A stretch of DNA of 64,000 nt, taken from the NCBI GenBank assembly GCA_023014485.1, contig JAJOZX010000198.1, forward strand, positions 1,570,001 to 1,634,000. Reading direction: 5' to 3'. Position 1 is the first letter of the stretch. Every line of letters begins with the position of its first letter. The notes below the pieces were generated by a model that was not told the DNA's origin, did no database searches, and saw only the letters and a program-made list of their open reading frames with translations. The DNA comes from Bathynomus jamesi (Eukaryota; Arthropoda; Malacostraca; Isopoda; Cirolanidae). A program made the position numbers and the translations under genes. Positions 32,485 to 44,265 of this stretch are shown here, one piece after another.

Positions 32485-35249
32485 GGGGCGGTCAGAATAG
32501 GGAAGGCTCCCTCCGTGCAATGCTTTTTAATGCTAGGTCAATTAGGAACAAGTTTTGCGAGCTACGGGCGCTCTTAGCATCAGAATACCAGGATATCGTT
32601 GCTATCACCGAGTCCTGGATTCATACTGATCGTAGGGACTACGTTGGGGAGTTCGAAATTCCCGGGTATAGAATGTTTCGCAAAGACCGCACCCGTGGGG
32701 AGGGGGGGGGTACTAATATACGTCAGAGACACGTTGAGTCTGGTTGACTGCCAGTTCCGGTCGGAACGGGAGCTGCTTGGCGTCGATCTGAACGTGGGAG
32801 GGACGAACTATAGGTTAATCTTGTGTACAGACCTCCGCATCTCCTCCTCGAGGACGATACAGCCCTGTACACCGAACTCAGTAGCCTGCTAGGGGATAGG
32901 GTGTGTGTAGTTTTAGGAGACTTCAACTGTCGCGGCATAAAGTGGGAAAACAGGACTGCCGATGCTGAAGGGAGGAGGCTAGTTGACTTTGCTGATGAGA
33001 ACTTCCTCACTCAGTGGGTCAACGAGCCTACACGAGGCGAAAGCGTTCTAGACTTAGTATTCACGACCGAAGACAACCTCGTCACTGGCCTCACCTTGAC
33101 GAATCGTTGGGCGGGAGTGATCACGGTCTTATTAGGTTCCATGTGTGCGTCCCTCGGGTGAAGCGTAGTAACTCGAGAGGCAGTAAGCTCGATCTCCGGC
33201 GGCGAACTTTGTTAGCCTCAGGGATAGCGTAGCAGAGATGGGGTTAGAGGTTGGCGGCGATGTTGAGGGAGTGTGGAGTGCATTCCGGGATGAGTTTATG
33301 GTGCTGCAGTCTGCTGCCATACCCTCAAAACCGGTCACCCCTGCTTCAACGCAGCCTAAGTGGTTCAATCGTGGCATCGCTTCGGCTATCCGAAATAGGA
33401 AAGTAGCGTATAGGAGGGCGAAGGCCAATCGTTCCCACGAGAACACTGAATCGTATGTCCGCCTGTAGGGAAGTGAAGGCGAAGGTTAGGCTAGCGAAAC
33501 GTAACGAAGAACTACGGGTGGCAAGCCTCTGCAAGGGGAACCCTAAGGAGTTCTTCAGTTATGTTAATAGTAGAAAGCCCATTAGAAGCATGATAGGTCC
33601 TTTAAAGGACGGAAGCGGCGTTCTGCGGACCTCCGACGCGGACATCGCTAATGTGCTTAATGAGTACTTTGCGGGAGTGTTCACCAGGGAGGATACCCGC
33701 GTCATCCCCGAGCCAGCTGTGAGGCACGAAGGTGCTGGCCTGGATAGTGTTAGATGTACCGCGACAGTCGTTGCTCATAGAATAGACAAACTGAGCGCGT
33801 TTAAGGCTCCTGGCCAGACCAGTTTCTCCCCAGTGTTTTGCGAGAAGTGCGCGACCAGGTGGCTCCCCACCTGGCTACAGTCTTCAACAAATCGTTGGTG
33901 ATGGGCCAGGTGCCTGGTGACTGGAGGGAGGCCAACGTGACCCCTATCTTTAAGAAAGGGGATCACGAAAGTCCAGGGAACTATCGTCCTATTAGTCTCA
34001 CTTCAGTAGTAGGTAAATTATTAGAAAGGATAATAGCTGATAGAATCGTTGACCATTTGGATTCCTACAAGCTGCTTGGGGACTCCCAACATGGGTTTAG
34101 ACGGCATAGGTCGTGTCTCACCAACTTGCTCGAGTTTTTCCACGTCATGTTGAGTGAGTACGATAAGAGTAGGGCGATTGATATACTTTATCTCGACTTT
34201 CAGAAAGCCTTTGATAAGGTACCTCACCGCCGGCTAATAGCGAAAGTGCGCGCGCTGGGTATCGGTCGGGGAAATAGGTAGGTGGATTGAAAACTGGCTG
34301 AGGAATAGGCGGCAGAGGGTGGTAATTAAAGGGGCTAGTTCGGGTTGGGCCTCGGTCACTAGTGGGGTTCCTCAGGGTTCCGTTTTGGGGCCGCTGTTGT
34401 TTACCATTTACATAAATGATATCGACGGTGGCATCGTCAGTCGGATCGCCAAATTCGCTGATGACACAAGCTTGGGGCCAATGTTGGGACGCCCGAAGCG
34501 ATCGAGGAACTGCGTGCGGACCTAGGTAGGATAGGAGAGTGGTCCGAAAAATGGCAAATGCCGTTTAACTTGGGTAAATGCAAAGTGATGCACATTGGCT
34601 ACGCCAATCCCAAGTCGGACTACTCGATGTTGGGCAGTAATATCGAGGTGACTGATTTAGAAAAGGACTTGGGTGTGCTAATTAGCAGCGACCTTAAGTT
34701 TACGAAACAGTGTGTAGAGGTGGAAAAGAAAGCCCAGAAACTATTGGGTTATATCAGGAGGCAATTTCAGTTTCGGAACAAGGAGATTGTGCTCTCACTG
34801 TACAATTCCCTTGTTCGGCCGTACCTGGAGTATGCTGTGCAGTTCTGGTCGCCCACCCTCAGGAAAGATATTGAGAGGCTGGAGCGAGTGCAGGCGAGGG
34901 CCACAAAGTTAATCCCTTCTGTTAGGCATATGGGCTACAATCGACGGTTACGCGCCCTGAACTTGTTTTCGCTTGAAACTCGGAGGCTGCGCGGTCAACT
35001 GATCGAGATTTTCAAGCTCTTACGAGGGTTCAACGATGTCGATTTTAGAAGTATGTTTAGTTTAAATGATAACCCAACTCGCAACAATGGTTGGAAGTTG
35101 GATTTGAAACGGTTTAGGACTAGGTGTGTGGGAATTACGTTACGTATAAGATCTGTGACACATGGAACAGGTTACCTTCGGAAGTTGTAAACAGTTCCTC
35201 TGTGGATCAGTTCAAGAAAAGGTTAGACGAAATCTTGCACACTATTTGA
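32478..35249 (+). pseudogene. CR1-like LINE ORF2: AP endonuclease and reverse transcriptase
   Basis: Overlaps the ORF1 stop by a few bases. Endonuclease motifs: LFNARSIRNK, ITESWI, VYRPP, VVLGDFNCRGIKW and GGSDHGLI. Linker: QPKWFNRGIASAIRNRKVAY and KGNPKEFFSYVNSRK. RT motifs: VPGDWREANVTPIFKKGD, SPGNYRPISLTSVVGKLLE, QHGFRRHRSCLTNL, DFQKAFDKVPH, SGVPQGSVLGPLLF and FADD at 34453-34464, then the C-terminal region shared with copies 1 and 3. About nine single-base frame changes (near 32700, 32830, 33105, 33190, 33465, 33815, 34260, 34470 and 35125) break it. All catalytic motifs are otherwise present. Length, about 920 codons, fits a CR1 ORF2. Some of the frame changes may be assembly errors. Confidence 0.9.
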
Positions 35250-35261
35250 GTGTGTAAAGAC

Positions 35262-35409
35262 ATTTAGGACCTCAGTCTGCGGAAATTTCTTTTCCTATAA
35301 AATAGTTAATATCTGGAACCAACTTCCCTCAGAGGTTGTTTCCAGTCAAAGTGTAAATCTGTTTAAAAATAGGCTAGACAAAGTACTGAACACACTCGTA
35401 GTTTAAGAT
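35262..35409 (+). pseudogene. Diverged duplicate of the ORF2 C-terminus, copy 2
   Basis: Same 3' UTR block as at 29631-29778, with WNQLPSEVVSSQSVNLFKNR readable. Confidence 0.82.
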
Positions 35410-35756
35410 TAAAACCTCAGAAAACTCTGCAGGAGTTCGCTTGCTCGGTGTCTCTGTGAGCAAGCTAAATATAGAGCTATTTATATATTCTCCACTTTCC
35501 TGTAAAATTTCCTTGGCTACTTTTCCAGGGTCAAGGTATTTTCTTCAACCTTTTTCCGTACCTGCCTCTGGCAGGGAGGGAGCGGAGGGTGGGGAGAGAG
35601 CCTTCTACTTTTCTATCCAGTTTTCTACTACTGCTAGGATAGTTGAAAGAAAAATAAACTTTCACAAAATTTTCCCTGGCACCCGTTGCCATTGGTACCT
35701 CCTCGGTATGGGCCGCAAGGCCTTTTGAGGTACTTCTTTTCCTTGTAACTCCTTGT

Positions 35757-35757
<1 letters not shown>

Positions 35758-35812
<55 letters not shown>
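35758..35812. repeat. (TC)n at the 3' junction of LINE copy 2
   Basis: About 55 bp of pure TC directly after the element end. Confidence 0.97.
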
Positions 35813-35815
<3 letters not shown>

Positions 35816-35975
35816 CTATGCAGAAGTCGAAAAAGGGCCTTAAAAGTATTAGATTATATTAAAAGACAGTTCCAGTTTAGGAACAAAAAGATTGTAATGT
35901 CTTTACAATTCACTAGTTAGACCTCACCTCGAGTATTATGTGCTGATTTGGTCTCCGTCCCTTAGGAAGGATATA
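35816..35975 (+). pseudogene. Fragment of a second, diverged CR1-like LINE
   Basis: Frames give KVLDYIKRQFQFRNKKIVMS and SLVRPHLEYYVLIWSPSLRK, homologous to the thumb region of the neighbouring LINE but clearly diverged. Its position right behind the (TC)n suggests the microsatellite lay beside or within this older element. Confidence 0.7.
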
Positions 35976-36395
35976 TTCGTAGGAAGGTCAATAGTCACGT
36001 TTATAAGGAAATCTTAAAACACTTCATGTTGGAGTCTGCAGAACAGCTTTATGGAGAAGAACCATTTATTTTTCAATATGACTTGGCTTCAGCCCACGCG
36101 GCAGCTTGTGCAACACCTGCGTGCTCATGAAATTGAAGTAGTAACATTGCCAGCTAATTCTTCCGATCTTAATCCGATACAAAATCTTTGAAATATTGCT
36201 AAGCAGAAGGTCCAAAAGCGTAAACCAAGAACACTTAGTGAATTGAAGAGGTGTTTGATGACAACCTGGCAACAGAAGAATGCAAAAGGCTTGTCGACTC
36301 GATGCCACGTCGATTGGAGGCCGTAATCAGGGCTAAAGGTGGACCAACTAAATACGAAGACGCAGAGTTAAAAAGTCTGATAAAGGTTTAATATA
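35976..36395 (+). pseudogene. Tc1-like transposase relic, C-terminal half
   Basis: In three frames the sequence reads YKEILKHFMLESAEQLYGEE then FIFQYDLASAHAA (second catalytic Asp block), IEVVTLPANSSDLNPIQNL, then QKRKPRTLSELKRCL, VDSMPRRLEAVIRAKGG. SSDLNPIQNL corresponds to the canonical SPDLNPIENLW, with the catalytic Glu replaced by Gln. The first half of the protein, including its HTH domains, is missing, probably removed at the junction with the LINE fragment. It is a different Tc1 lineage from the element at 57.8 kb. Confidence 0.75.
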
Positions 36396-37037
36396 TTGTC
36401 AGTATTCAATAAATATAATGAATTTATTCTATTTTTTTGTAACACCTGACAAGATATTCTAATATTTTGGTATGTTGCTATGCATTAACTTTTCACTATT
36501 TAATAAGGTTTTAGCTATATTTTAATTTTTTCAAAACTGGCACACAGAGGTGTCGTTTTATCATAATGATGTCATAGATACTCAATATTCCTCATAAAGG
36601 TGTATAACTTAAAGGTATTATCAAGGCCATGCGCGCATTTTTGACAGTATTCTATTTTTCTGGTCCGGAGTTGTAGTAGTTGAGTCAGTTTTGGGTTTAT
36701 CTCAAATTGTGAACAAAATGAGAAAGAAGAAAACCACCAAGAACAAGAACCATCCTCGAAATCATCCCAGACCGGAGATAAAAATCTGTTTTAAGACGAC
36801 ATAGAACGAGCTATATTAATAAAGCATAAGCGATGGAGTTACAGTTATCAGTTGGAACCAGAACAGCGAAACCTTTTTTTTTTATTATTTTCAGATGACA
36901 CGAAGCAGAAAAAATTTATTTTTTCTTTTATCAAAAGAATTTAATACTTATAATAGTTATGTTTTTAATGAACTAAGTAACACTGAGCCGCTAAGGAGCT
37001 TTCCGCTTTCCAACCATCCTCTTCCTTGTAACCTACT
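36396..37037. other. AT-rich DNA, possible Tc1 3' flank
   Basis: The first part may be the 3' flank of the Tc1 relic. Nothing else recognised. Confidence 0.45.
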
Positions 37038-37041
37038 CGTG

Positions 37042-37107
<66 letters not shown>
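37038..37107. repeat. (TA)n microsatellite
   Basis: About 68 bp of TA. Confidence 0.97.
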
Positions 37108-37108
<1 letters not shown>

Positions 37109-37714
37109 CATGAACTTAGGAACTGTCTTTATCTTCACAAACGGATTCGGAACCCTTTCAAATGAATTCAGATAAGATCTTAATGAAAGGATTATGAGGA
37201 GAGGAAAGGAGATGGGCTTTAGCTATTTCAGGAACTTCCTCTTTCTTGGATATTAATTCAGTCAGTTCTCCAGTGGTCGACTGTTCCCTTCACTTCGCAT
37301 GCCGTGAAAGATACTGATGAATTTTTCATACTTCCGCGGTGACATCGGAAATGCCTTTGACGTCATGGACGATTGAAGTCAGCTCAGCTAATTATTCCAA
37401 ACTTCACCAAAGGTTACTTTCATGTTCTCATTCTGAACTTGATTCATGATATAACGGCCGCCCCGATGTTAAGGGTCGTCTTGAAGGAAAATGGAATCAG
37501 GATCTTGTTCTTCCTCCCTGCACACCCTTCCTAGGCCTGATGCATGGGATCCAGTGCCGATGTGGTGTTGGATGGTAGAAAGATCACCTTCAAACTTCAA
37601 TCTTTATAAAATTAATAATTGAGGGCTAGAGAATGACTCCTGCTAGTGTCTGTAATGAGTAGTACCTTTTCTACCAAGTTCGGTAATTATGTCGCAGATG
37701 ACGCCTGAAGTTGA
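37108..37714. other. Unassigned DNA
   Basis: Less AT-rich than average. No clear frame or repeat. Confidence 0.45.
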
Positions 37715-37900
37715 AATCAAAAATACATTTTTCTGGTGTAGTTTGGTGTGCTCTGTTCAAATATAACCTTCATTTCTTGTGCAAATGAACATAAATACGT
37801 GTTTGGGCCATGCAATGACAACTGTATTTCTGTTCATTTGCACAAGAAATGAAGGTCATATTCGAACAAAGCACACCAAAATACACTTGAAAAATGTATT
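37715..37900. repeat. Inverted repeat, arms about 70 bp
   Basis: AATACATTTTTCTGGTGTAG ... GAACATAAATAC on the left is repeated in reverse complement as GTATTTCTGTTCATTTGCAC ... AAAATGTATT on the right, with a loop of about 30 bp. A small foldback element with no coding content. Confidence 0.75.
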
Positions 37901-38029
37901 TTTTACTACATTTTATACAATAAAGCACAACCTAACATGTTCTTGTTACGAGATCTCGTAAACGACGTATTACCACAGGAAACGTGCAAAACACCAAAAT
38001 TAATCAGAAAAGTTTGCTCTTGTCATTGT

Positions 38030-38225
38030 CGTTTAAACTAACGAAAATATCACGACTTAACCTAGCCAATCATCAAGGGCGTACAGTTGACCTAACCTGG
38101 CATTCAGATGACCTAACCTGGCATTCAGATGACCTAACCTGGCATTCAGATGACCTAACCGGGCATTCAGTTGACCTAACCGGGCATTCAGTTGACCTAA
38201 CCGTGCAATCAATTAATCTAGCAGG
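38030..38225 (+). repeat. 21-bp minisatellite attached to the foldback core cassette
   Basis: AACGAAAATATCACGACTTA then ACCTAGCCAATCATCAAGGG / CGTACAGTTGACCTAACC (the cassette) is followed by about six direct copies of a 21-bp unit, GACCTAACCTGGCATTCAGAT, drifting to CCGGGCATTCAGTT. The unit is the same CCGGGCATTCAGTTGACCTA phrase that appears once or twice in the 3.5-4.7 kb foldback elements. Confidence 0.8.
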
Positions 38226-39839
38226 TTAATATTGGTTATTTCACCTAAATATCTTCTGATCTTTTCGTATTAGGCACTCACTGTCACATTTCGGACAAGT
38301 TTAAGGATGAGAGAATAACGCCATAATTGATAAAAACATCCAATGCTTTGTCTTCATCTAGGGCAAAGTCGAAACCACACGAACGGCACGTCATAATTGT
38401 ATCACAAACACCACCAAACTGAATCCAATTAGAAAAAAAATAGCCAGAACAGAAACCAACAAACTAATTAAGTCGCAGAGTAGCGAAAAAATAGCCCAAA
38501 ATTATGCTCGTCGGACCAAAAATGAGTGTATTTATATATATATATTAGTATCATAATTTTTACCATTAATATGCATTTGCACAAAAAATGAGTGACAAAT
38601 TTGAATAAAGCGACTAAAACTACCTCATAAAAAGTTTTGATTTACAGGTCCAGCCCATGTCATTTAAAACATATTAACCCCAAGTTCTTCATGGTGAAGA
38701 ATTCTTTCATCTTAGGCTGGAATTTGCCTTCGCACCACTCGTAAAATTTGACAAATGTCACCCAAACCTTGGGAACGGACCTTCACACGACGTGCAGTTT
38801 AAAGATGAGCAAGCTCTAGAAGGCACAGGGACACTTTGCACCATAAATAAACACTTACTTGAGTCGGAAACAACCAGAAGCCTCCGCACAAAAGTGGAGA
38901 AAACTAATCTTTCGAGACCTTCCTGACATGTGCAGAATGTTCTCTCTTCGTCATAAAATTCTTTAGTAGTAGTTTCATTGACACCGAAACTTGATTTTAA
39001 CTATATATCCGCAAACAGTTTCTTCAAATATGATCTTGCATTCATCATCATCATAAAAAAAAAAGATCGGTACGGGTCAACTCTTCTTGCATGGTTAAAA
39101 AATGTAAACTATTTATCCTCTTGAAGGTATCACTAAATCGAGGAATGAAAGGCTCTGACTCCACAATATCAAGACAACTTCAAGTATCCACTCCTCTGGT
39201 TTCTTTCTTGTCATAGCTTCGGACTTCCCTTCTTCTGGTTCAAGCTTAGCTCGAAATTCGCTCCCCAGCTTTTCCTAATCTGAATGGGTTGCAGCGCCGA
39301 CTTCCAACTTTTTCGGAAGTTTGTTCATCATTGAAGTGAATACTCTCCTTTCTGTTTTCGACAGCACCAAGTTTTTAGGAACTGAAACTTTCTTCTACTT
39401 CCATGACTCCTTTGTTTCTTGAGATTTCTTATAATTAAACTCCACCTTATAATAAACACAATTCTGAAGTTCATAAAAAATCAACAAAAAGCACTAAACG
39501 ATTTAGCGTAAGCATCAACGAACAAAAGTTTTCGCTGAACGTCGTTTGAATGGACTAACAAAGTAACCAAACCCTTGTTCCTTCTTTCCCAGACGATCTT
39601 CAACAAGCGCATACTCCCATCAGGCTTGTGACTGAGTGGGAAGAAATCTTCGATGCAATTTGAAGCCTGCTGGAAGCATCCTGTCAACTGTCTTGTCTCC
39701 AAGCGAACTGAATACACTAAATGAACACAGCTTGTGTTCGAAAATAATTATGAACGATTTGATTTGTTAATTTTCAATAAACTTATTGTTTAGTTATTGA
39801 ACGAAATTCGGATGATTGACAGTTTGGTTAAATTTAATT

Positions 39840-39842
<3 letters not shown>
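38226..39842. other. Unassigned DNA with minus-strand coding-like pieces
   Basis: Nothing recognisable. On the minus strand, several short frames (39481-39717, and stretches near 39250-39410 and 38690-38770 including VWVTFVKFYEWCEGKFQPKM) have less biased composition than random AT-rich DNA, so an eroded gene or element could lie here. No domain was identified. Confidence 0.3.

Positions 39843-39902
<60 letters not shown>
39843..39902. repeat. (TC)n at the 5' junction of LINE copy 3
   Basis: About 60 bp of pure TC. LINE homology begins immediately after it. Confidence 0.97.
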
Positions 39903-39907
<5 letters not shown>

Positions 39908-40888
39908 GAGAAATAGGTAGGTGGATTGAAAACTGGCTGAGGAGTAGGCGGCAGAGGGTGGTAATTAAAGGGGCTAGTTCGGGTTGGCCTCGGTCACTAG
40001 TGGGGTTCCTCAGGGTTCCGTTTTGGGGCACTGTTGTTTACCATTTCCATAAATGATATCGACGGTGGCATCGTCAGTCGGATCGCCAAATTCGCTGATG
40101 ACACCAAGCTTGGGGCCAATGTTGGGACGCCCGAAGCGATCGAGGAACTGCGTGCGGACCTAGGTAGGATAGGAGAGTGGTCCGAAAAATGGCAAATGCC
40201 GTTTAACTTGGGTAAATGCAAAGTGATGCACATTGGCTACGCCAATCCCAAGTCGGACTACTCGATGTTGGGCAATAATATCGAGGTGACTGATTTAGAA
40301 AAGGACTTGGGTGTGCTAATTAGCAGCGACCTTAAGTTTACGAAACAGTGTGTAGAGGTGGAAAAGAAAGCCCAGAAACTATTGGGTTATATCAGGAGGC
40401 AATTTCAGTTTCGGAACAAGGAGATTGTGCTCTCACTGTACAATTCCCTTGTTCGGCCGTACCTGGAGTATGCTGTGCAGTTCTGGTCGCCCACCCTCAG
40501 GAAAGATATTGAGAGGCTGGAGCGAGTGCAGGCGAGGGCCACAAAGTTAATCCCTTCCGTTAGGCATATGGGCTACAGTCGACGGTTACGCGCCCTGAAC
40601 TTGTTTTCGCTTGAAACTCGGAGGCTGCGCGGTCAACTGATCGAGGTTTTCAAGCTCTTACGAGGGTTCAACGATGTCGATTTTAGAAGTATGTTTAGTT
40701 TAAATGATAACCCAACTCGCAACAATGGTTGGAAGTTGGATTTGAAACGGTTTAGGACTAGTGTGTGTGGGAATTACTTTACGTATAAGATCTGTGACAC
40801 ATGGAACAGGTTACCTTCGGAAGTTGTGAACAGTTCCTCTGTGGATCAGTTCAAGAAAAGGTTAGACGAAATCTTGCACACTATTTGA
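39903..40888 (+). pseudogene. CR1-like LINE ORF2, C-terminal third with FADD motif
   Basis: The frame starts GEIGRWIENWLR, shifts near 39987 and again near 40029 (one base missing at each place compared with copy 2), then stays open for about 284 codons to TGA. It includes NDIDGGIVSRIAKFADDTKL with the catalytic FADD, the WQMPFNLGKCKVMHIGYANP block, and the whole C-terminal region with FQFRNKEIVLSLYNSLVRPY and CDTWNRLPSEVV. It retains the C that copy 2 lacks in the FADDTKLG codons, so it shows the correct frame there. Endonuclease and most of the RT palm are absent through 5' truncation. Confidence 0.92.
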
Positions 40889-40900
40889 GTGTGTAAAGAC

Positions 40901-41048
40901 ATTTAGGACCTCAGTCTGCGGAAATTTCTTTTCCTATAAAATAGTTAATATCTGGAACCAACTTCCCTCAGAGGTTGTTTCCAGTCAAAGTGTAAATCTG
41001 TTTAAAAATAGGCTAGACAAAGTACTAAACACACTCATAGTTTAAGAT
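40901..41048 (+). pseudogene. Diverged duplicate of the ORF2 C-terminus, copy 3
   Basis: Same block as in the other two LINE 3' UTRs. Confidence 0.82.
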
Positions 41049-41387
41049 TAAAACCTCAGAAAACTCTGCAGGAGTTTGCTTGCTCGGTGTCTCTGTGAGC
41101 AAGCTAAATATAGAGTTATTTATATATTCTCCACTTTCCTGTAAAATTTCCTTGGCTACTTTTCCAGGGTCAAGGTATTTTCTTCAACCTTTTTCCGTAC
41201 CTGCCTCTGGCAGGGAGGGAGCGGAGGGTGGGGAGAGAGCCTTCTACTTTTCTATCCAGTTTTCTACTACTGCTAGGATAGTTGAAAGAAAAATACAAAA
41301 TTTTCCCTGGCACCCGTTGCCATTGGTACCTCCTCGGTATGGGCCGCAAGGCCTTTTGAGGTACTTCTTTTCCTTGTAACTCCTTGT

Positions 41388-41390
<3 letters not shown>

Positions 41391-41446
<56 letters not shown>
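41391..41446. repeat. (TC)n at the 3' junction of LINE copy 3
   Basis: About 55 bp of TC after the element end. Confidence 0.97.
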
Positions 41447-41449
<3 letters not shown>

Positions 41450-41598
41450 GCCTCTTAAACACCTCTAAGTGGGAGACTATTGAAGTCGACGTAACAACAA
41501 CGGGTGATCACCCACGAAACATTTTCATTCTCCATAACGGACAAGTACACGGGGATAGATACAAGGACCCCCCTACTGATATTCCTTGCCGGAAAGAG

Positions 41599-41676
<78 letters not shown>

Positions 41677-42072
41677 GGGGTAGTCGAAGTTGGTACCAGA
41701 AAGCGAATAAACATCCAGTAGTTGTCGTTTCATCTATGAAATGTGAAAATCACAAAGAAATGTATTTTGATAAAAGATCAGAATGCGAATTTAGCTTTTA
41801 AGTTTTTAATTTTTTCTGTTATCGCTTCATGCGTAAAATCCCGTATGCGGCATACGCGCAATCAAAACAAAGCAAACCCAAAATTATTAACTTGTTTCTA
41901 TAAGCATAAATATCAACGTTTTGCTTGTATTTTTGTATAATTATTAATTATGCATCTTTATTAAAAAATAATGGTAAAATATTATATTTCCTGTGACCGT
42001 TCACGCTTATTTCTTACATATTCTATTCGCATTAATACTTTTCATTATGTTTCAGATTTTCCAGTGTAAATA
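41447..42072. other. Unassigned DNA with (TC)n(TA)n
   Basis: (TC)n then (TA)n at about 41600-41672. The rest is AT-rich. TTTCAG at about 42051 could be a splice acceptor for the next gene. Confidence 0.5.
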
Positions 42073-42750
42073 ATGCCGAAAGCGAAAACAAGACACCTGA
42101 CCCGAAAGAAAAGTGAAGAAAAGTCCTTGTGAATTATTAATGACCGAACTAAGCACTTACAGGCAGCTGATTCAATACTATTATGACCTTAATCATGCTA
42201 AATCTGGCGCAGACTTTTGGGTCTTAGTGCAGCAAGTTAGCAAGGATTTAAAATCCATTTGGTCTTCAGTGAATCCAAGGCTGCCTTTGATTAATGACAT
42301 CCATTGACAGAAAGGTTAAAGACCTACTCACTCTTGTGAAAGACATTAATCGCAAGCATGCTAAAGCAAGTGTCAAGCAAAATCTGGATGCTAACTTGGA
42401 CAAACTTTGATATTTCTGCCTGTTCCTGTTCTTTGGATATTTTGCCTTGCAGTGATTCAAAAGTATACTGCAAGAAGGACAAGTGTACACAAGAACACAT
42501 CATCTGTGTTTGCCCTCGAAATGCAAAGGTGCCACTTGAAGAAAGAGAATACCTTCGTGATCAGCGATCCAAAACAGGTCCTAAGGGTGCATACCAGCTG
42601 TCTTCAGTGGACACAGCTGCTGCCAAAAGAGACAGGAAGGCCAAACAAGGACAGCAACGTGTACTACCTCAGGAGGAAGTTGAGCTAGTAGGATCTTTCA
42701 TACAGCCTACAGAGTTACCTGGACTTACAAGCAGTTCATCTGGTGGCGAG

Positions 42751-42843
42751 GTTAGTTTCCTTTTATTTATATTAATTATATATAATTATAAATAAATAAA
42801 TAAATAAACAGAAAACGCATTAATATTTTCCATTTATTTTCAG
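42751..42843 (+). other. Probable intron, 93 bp
   Basis: Coding similarity stops at GGTGGCGAG, followed by the donor GTTAGT. It resumes after TTTATTTTCAG with GAAGGAGAAGATGAATGGCA. The interior is AT-rich. A second intron is likely at about 44030-44275, where coding resumes near AAATGGAGAGCAACCAGGAA, but its donor reads ATAAAT rather than GTAAAT. Confidence 0.65.
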
Positions 42844-44167
42844 GAAGGAGAAGATGAATGGCAGCCTAGGAAGAGGCCTTCAGGAGACTACAACCTTTTA
42901 AAGTTTCCCAGATATGCTATGGAACTTGTCAGAGGTGAATGTTCATCAAATCTGGGCGCAGCTCTTGGGAATGCCTTGCTCCATGACATCAAACACACCT
43001 GAGACTTGAAGTTGACATCAATCACATCATGATTGACAAGTGCAAATTAGACAGGGCCAAAGCCCAAATTAGGGTAGTTAGTGAGGGTGTGGAATCAGCG
43101 AAAAAGACACAGCTCATTTGTGTTGGTGTGGATGGGAAGGTTGACGAGAATACCATGACTTACAAAGAAATAGAGACACCTGAAGGGGAAACTGTTCTCA
43201 GAAAGTTTGTTGACGCAGAACATCACCTCACATTCACCTATGAAGATCGAAAATCTCCTGGCGCCTACTTGACCCAGAACAATTCCTGTTATAGGCGCCA
43301 CTGGTGAGGTCCTTGCTCAGGAGACATTCAGTGTTCTGAAGAATATATAGCCTTGAAAGTATCCGAGCCATTCTCTTGATAATACCGCAACCAACACTGG
43401 CTGGAAGAGTGGTTTAGTGGTAAACTTGAAGAAACTCTGGGGAGGAAACTGCACACTATTGGTTGCGCACTGCATCAGAATGAACTCCCACTAAAAACTC
43501 TTTTCATAAAAATGGATGGAGTGACAACTAGCCCACGAAGTTTCAGCGGGCCCCTTGGGCAAAGGTGCGCAGAAGATATCCAGGATGAACCTCAGGTACA
43601 GTTTGAAGCTGTGGAAACTCCAATCATTGAAGGGTAAGTAGATGACAGATGGGCTGCTTGGAAGATTGGTCCACTTAACCAGGCAAGATGTTAACTCTTG
43701 CCATACGACTTCTTTGTTTGTACATAAGAGAGAACAGAACAAACCTGAATTTGAAAAAGTTGGTCCATTACATTGTTTGAGTTTATGCTCCTGCATGGTT
43801 TGAGATAAAGGCATCCGCTAAGCTGCATGATTCTCCTCGCATCCTCTTCTCTGCTATCAGCCGACTGAGGCTGATTCCATTTGATGATGTGAAACGCATT
43901 GTAAAGCAGAACATTCAGGGTAATGTTTTCTGCCTCCGACCTGAGAACATCCTCTATTCCATGGTGAAAGATGATGATGACAGAATCAGGAATTTTGGGC
44001 TTCAGACTATATTCACTCTCAGACACAGATAAATTTTGTGCTTCTTGTAATTGTTATTTTTTTATTTTTGCCATAGCTGAGTTATTCTCCAAAAAAATAT
44101 GGGAAAAATATTATAATTGTCACTTTAAGTGGGTAATTTGTTTGTATTATTGAAACGGAAATATTTG

Positions 44168-44265
44168 AGTACTATTTTTCATTTATATTTATATTTATAT
44201 TTATATTTTTATTTATATTTATATTTATATTTATATTTATATTTTCATTTTCATTTTCATTTTTC
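44168..44265. repeat. TTTATA hexanucleotide repeat
   Basis: About ten copies of a TTTATA-type unit, then a few CATTTT units. It lies in the presumed second intron. Confidence 0.9.

Larger units (their letters stand above)
30171..35757 (+). mobile_element. CR1-like LINE, copy 2 (apparently full length, about 5.6 kb)
   Basis: Order is a 5' UTR of about 1 kb, ORF1, ORF2, and a 3' UTR of about 510 bp ending in two CCTTGTAACT decamers and (TC)n. The 5' region (30171-31183) is clearly GC-richer than the surrounding DNA, contains a run of about 27 A at 30420, and starts at a (TC)n edge. The 5' boundary is inferred from those facts, because no second full-length copy is present to confirm it. Confidence 0.88.
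39903..41390 (+). mobile_element. CR1-like LINE, copy 3 (5'-truncated)
   Basis: Homologous to 34264-35757, starting GGTGGAGAAATAGGTAGGTG and ending in the same CCTTGTAACTCCTTGTAACT. It has an 11-bp deletion near 41296 relative to copies 1 and 2. (TC)n lies on both sides. Confidence 0.93.

Noticed and set aside
38088..38210. CRISPR-like array
   Set aside because: The 21-bp units are head to tail with no unique spacers, and the sequence is eukaryotic.
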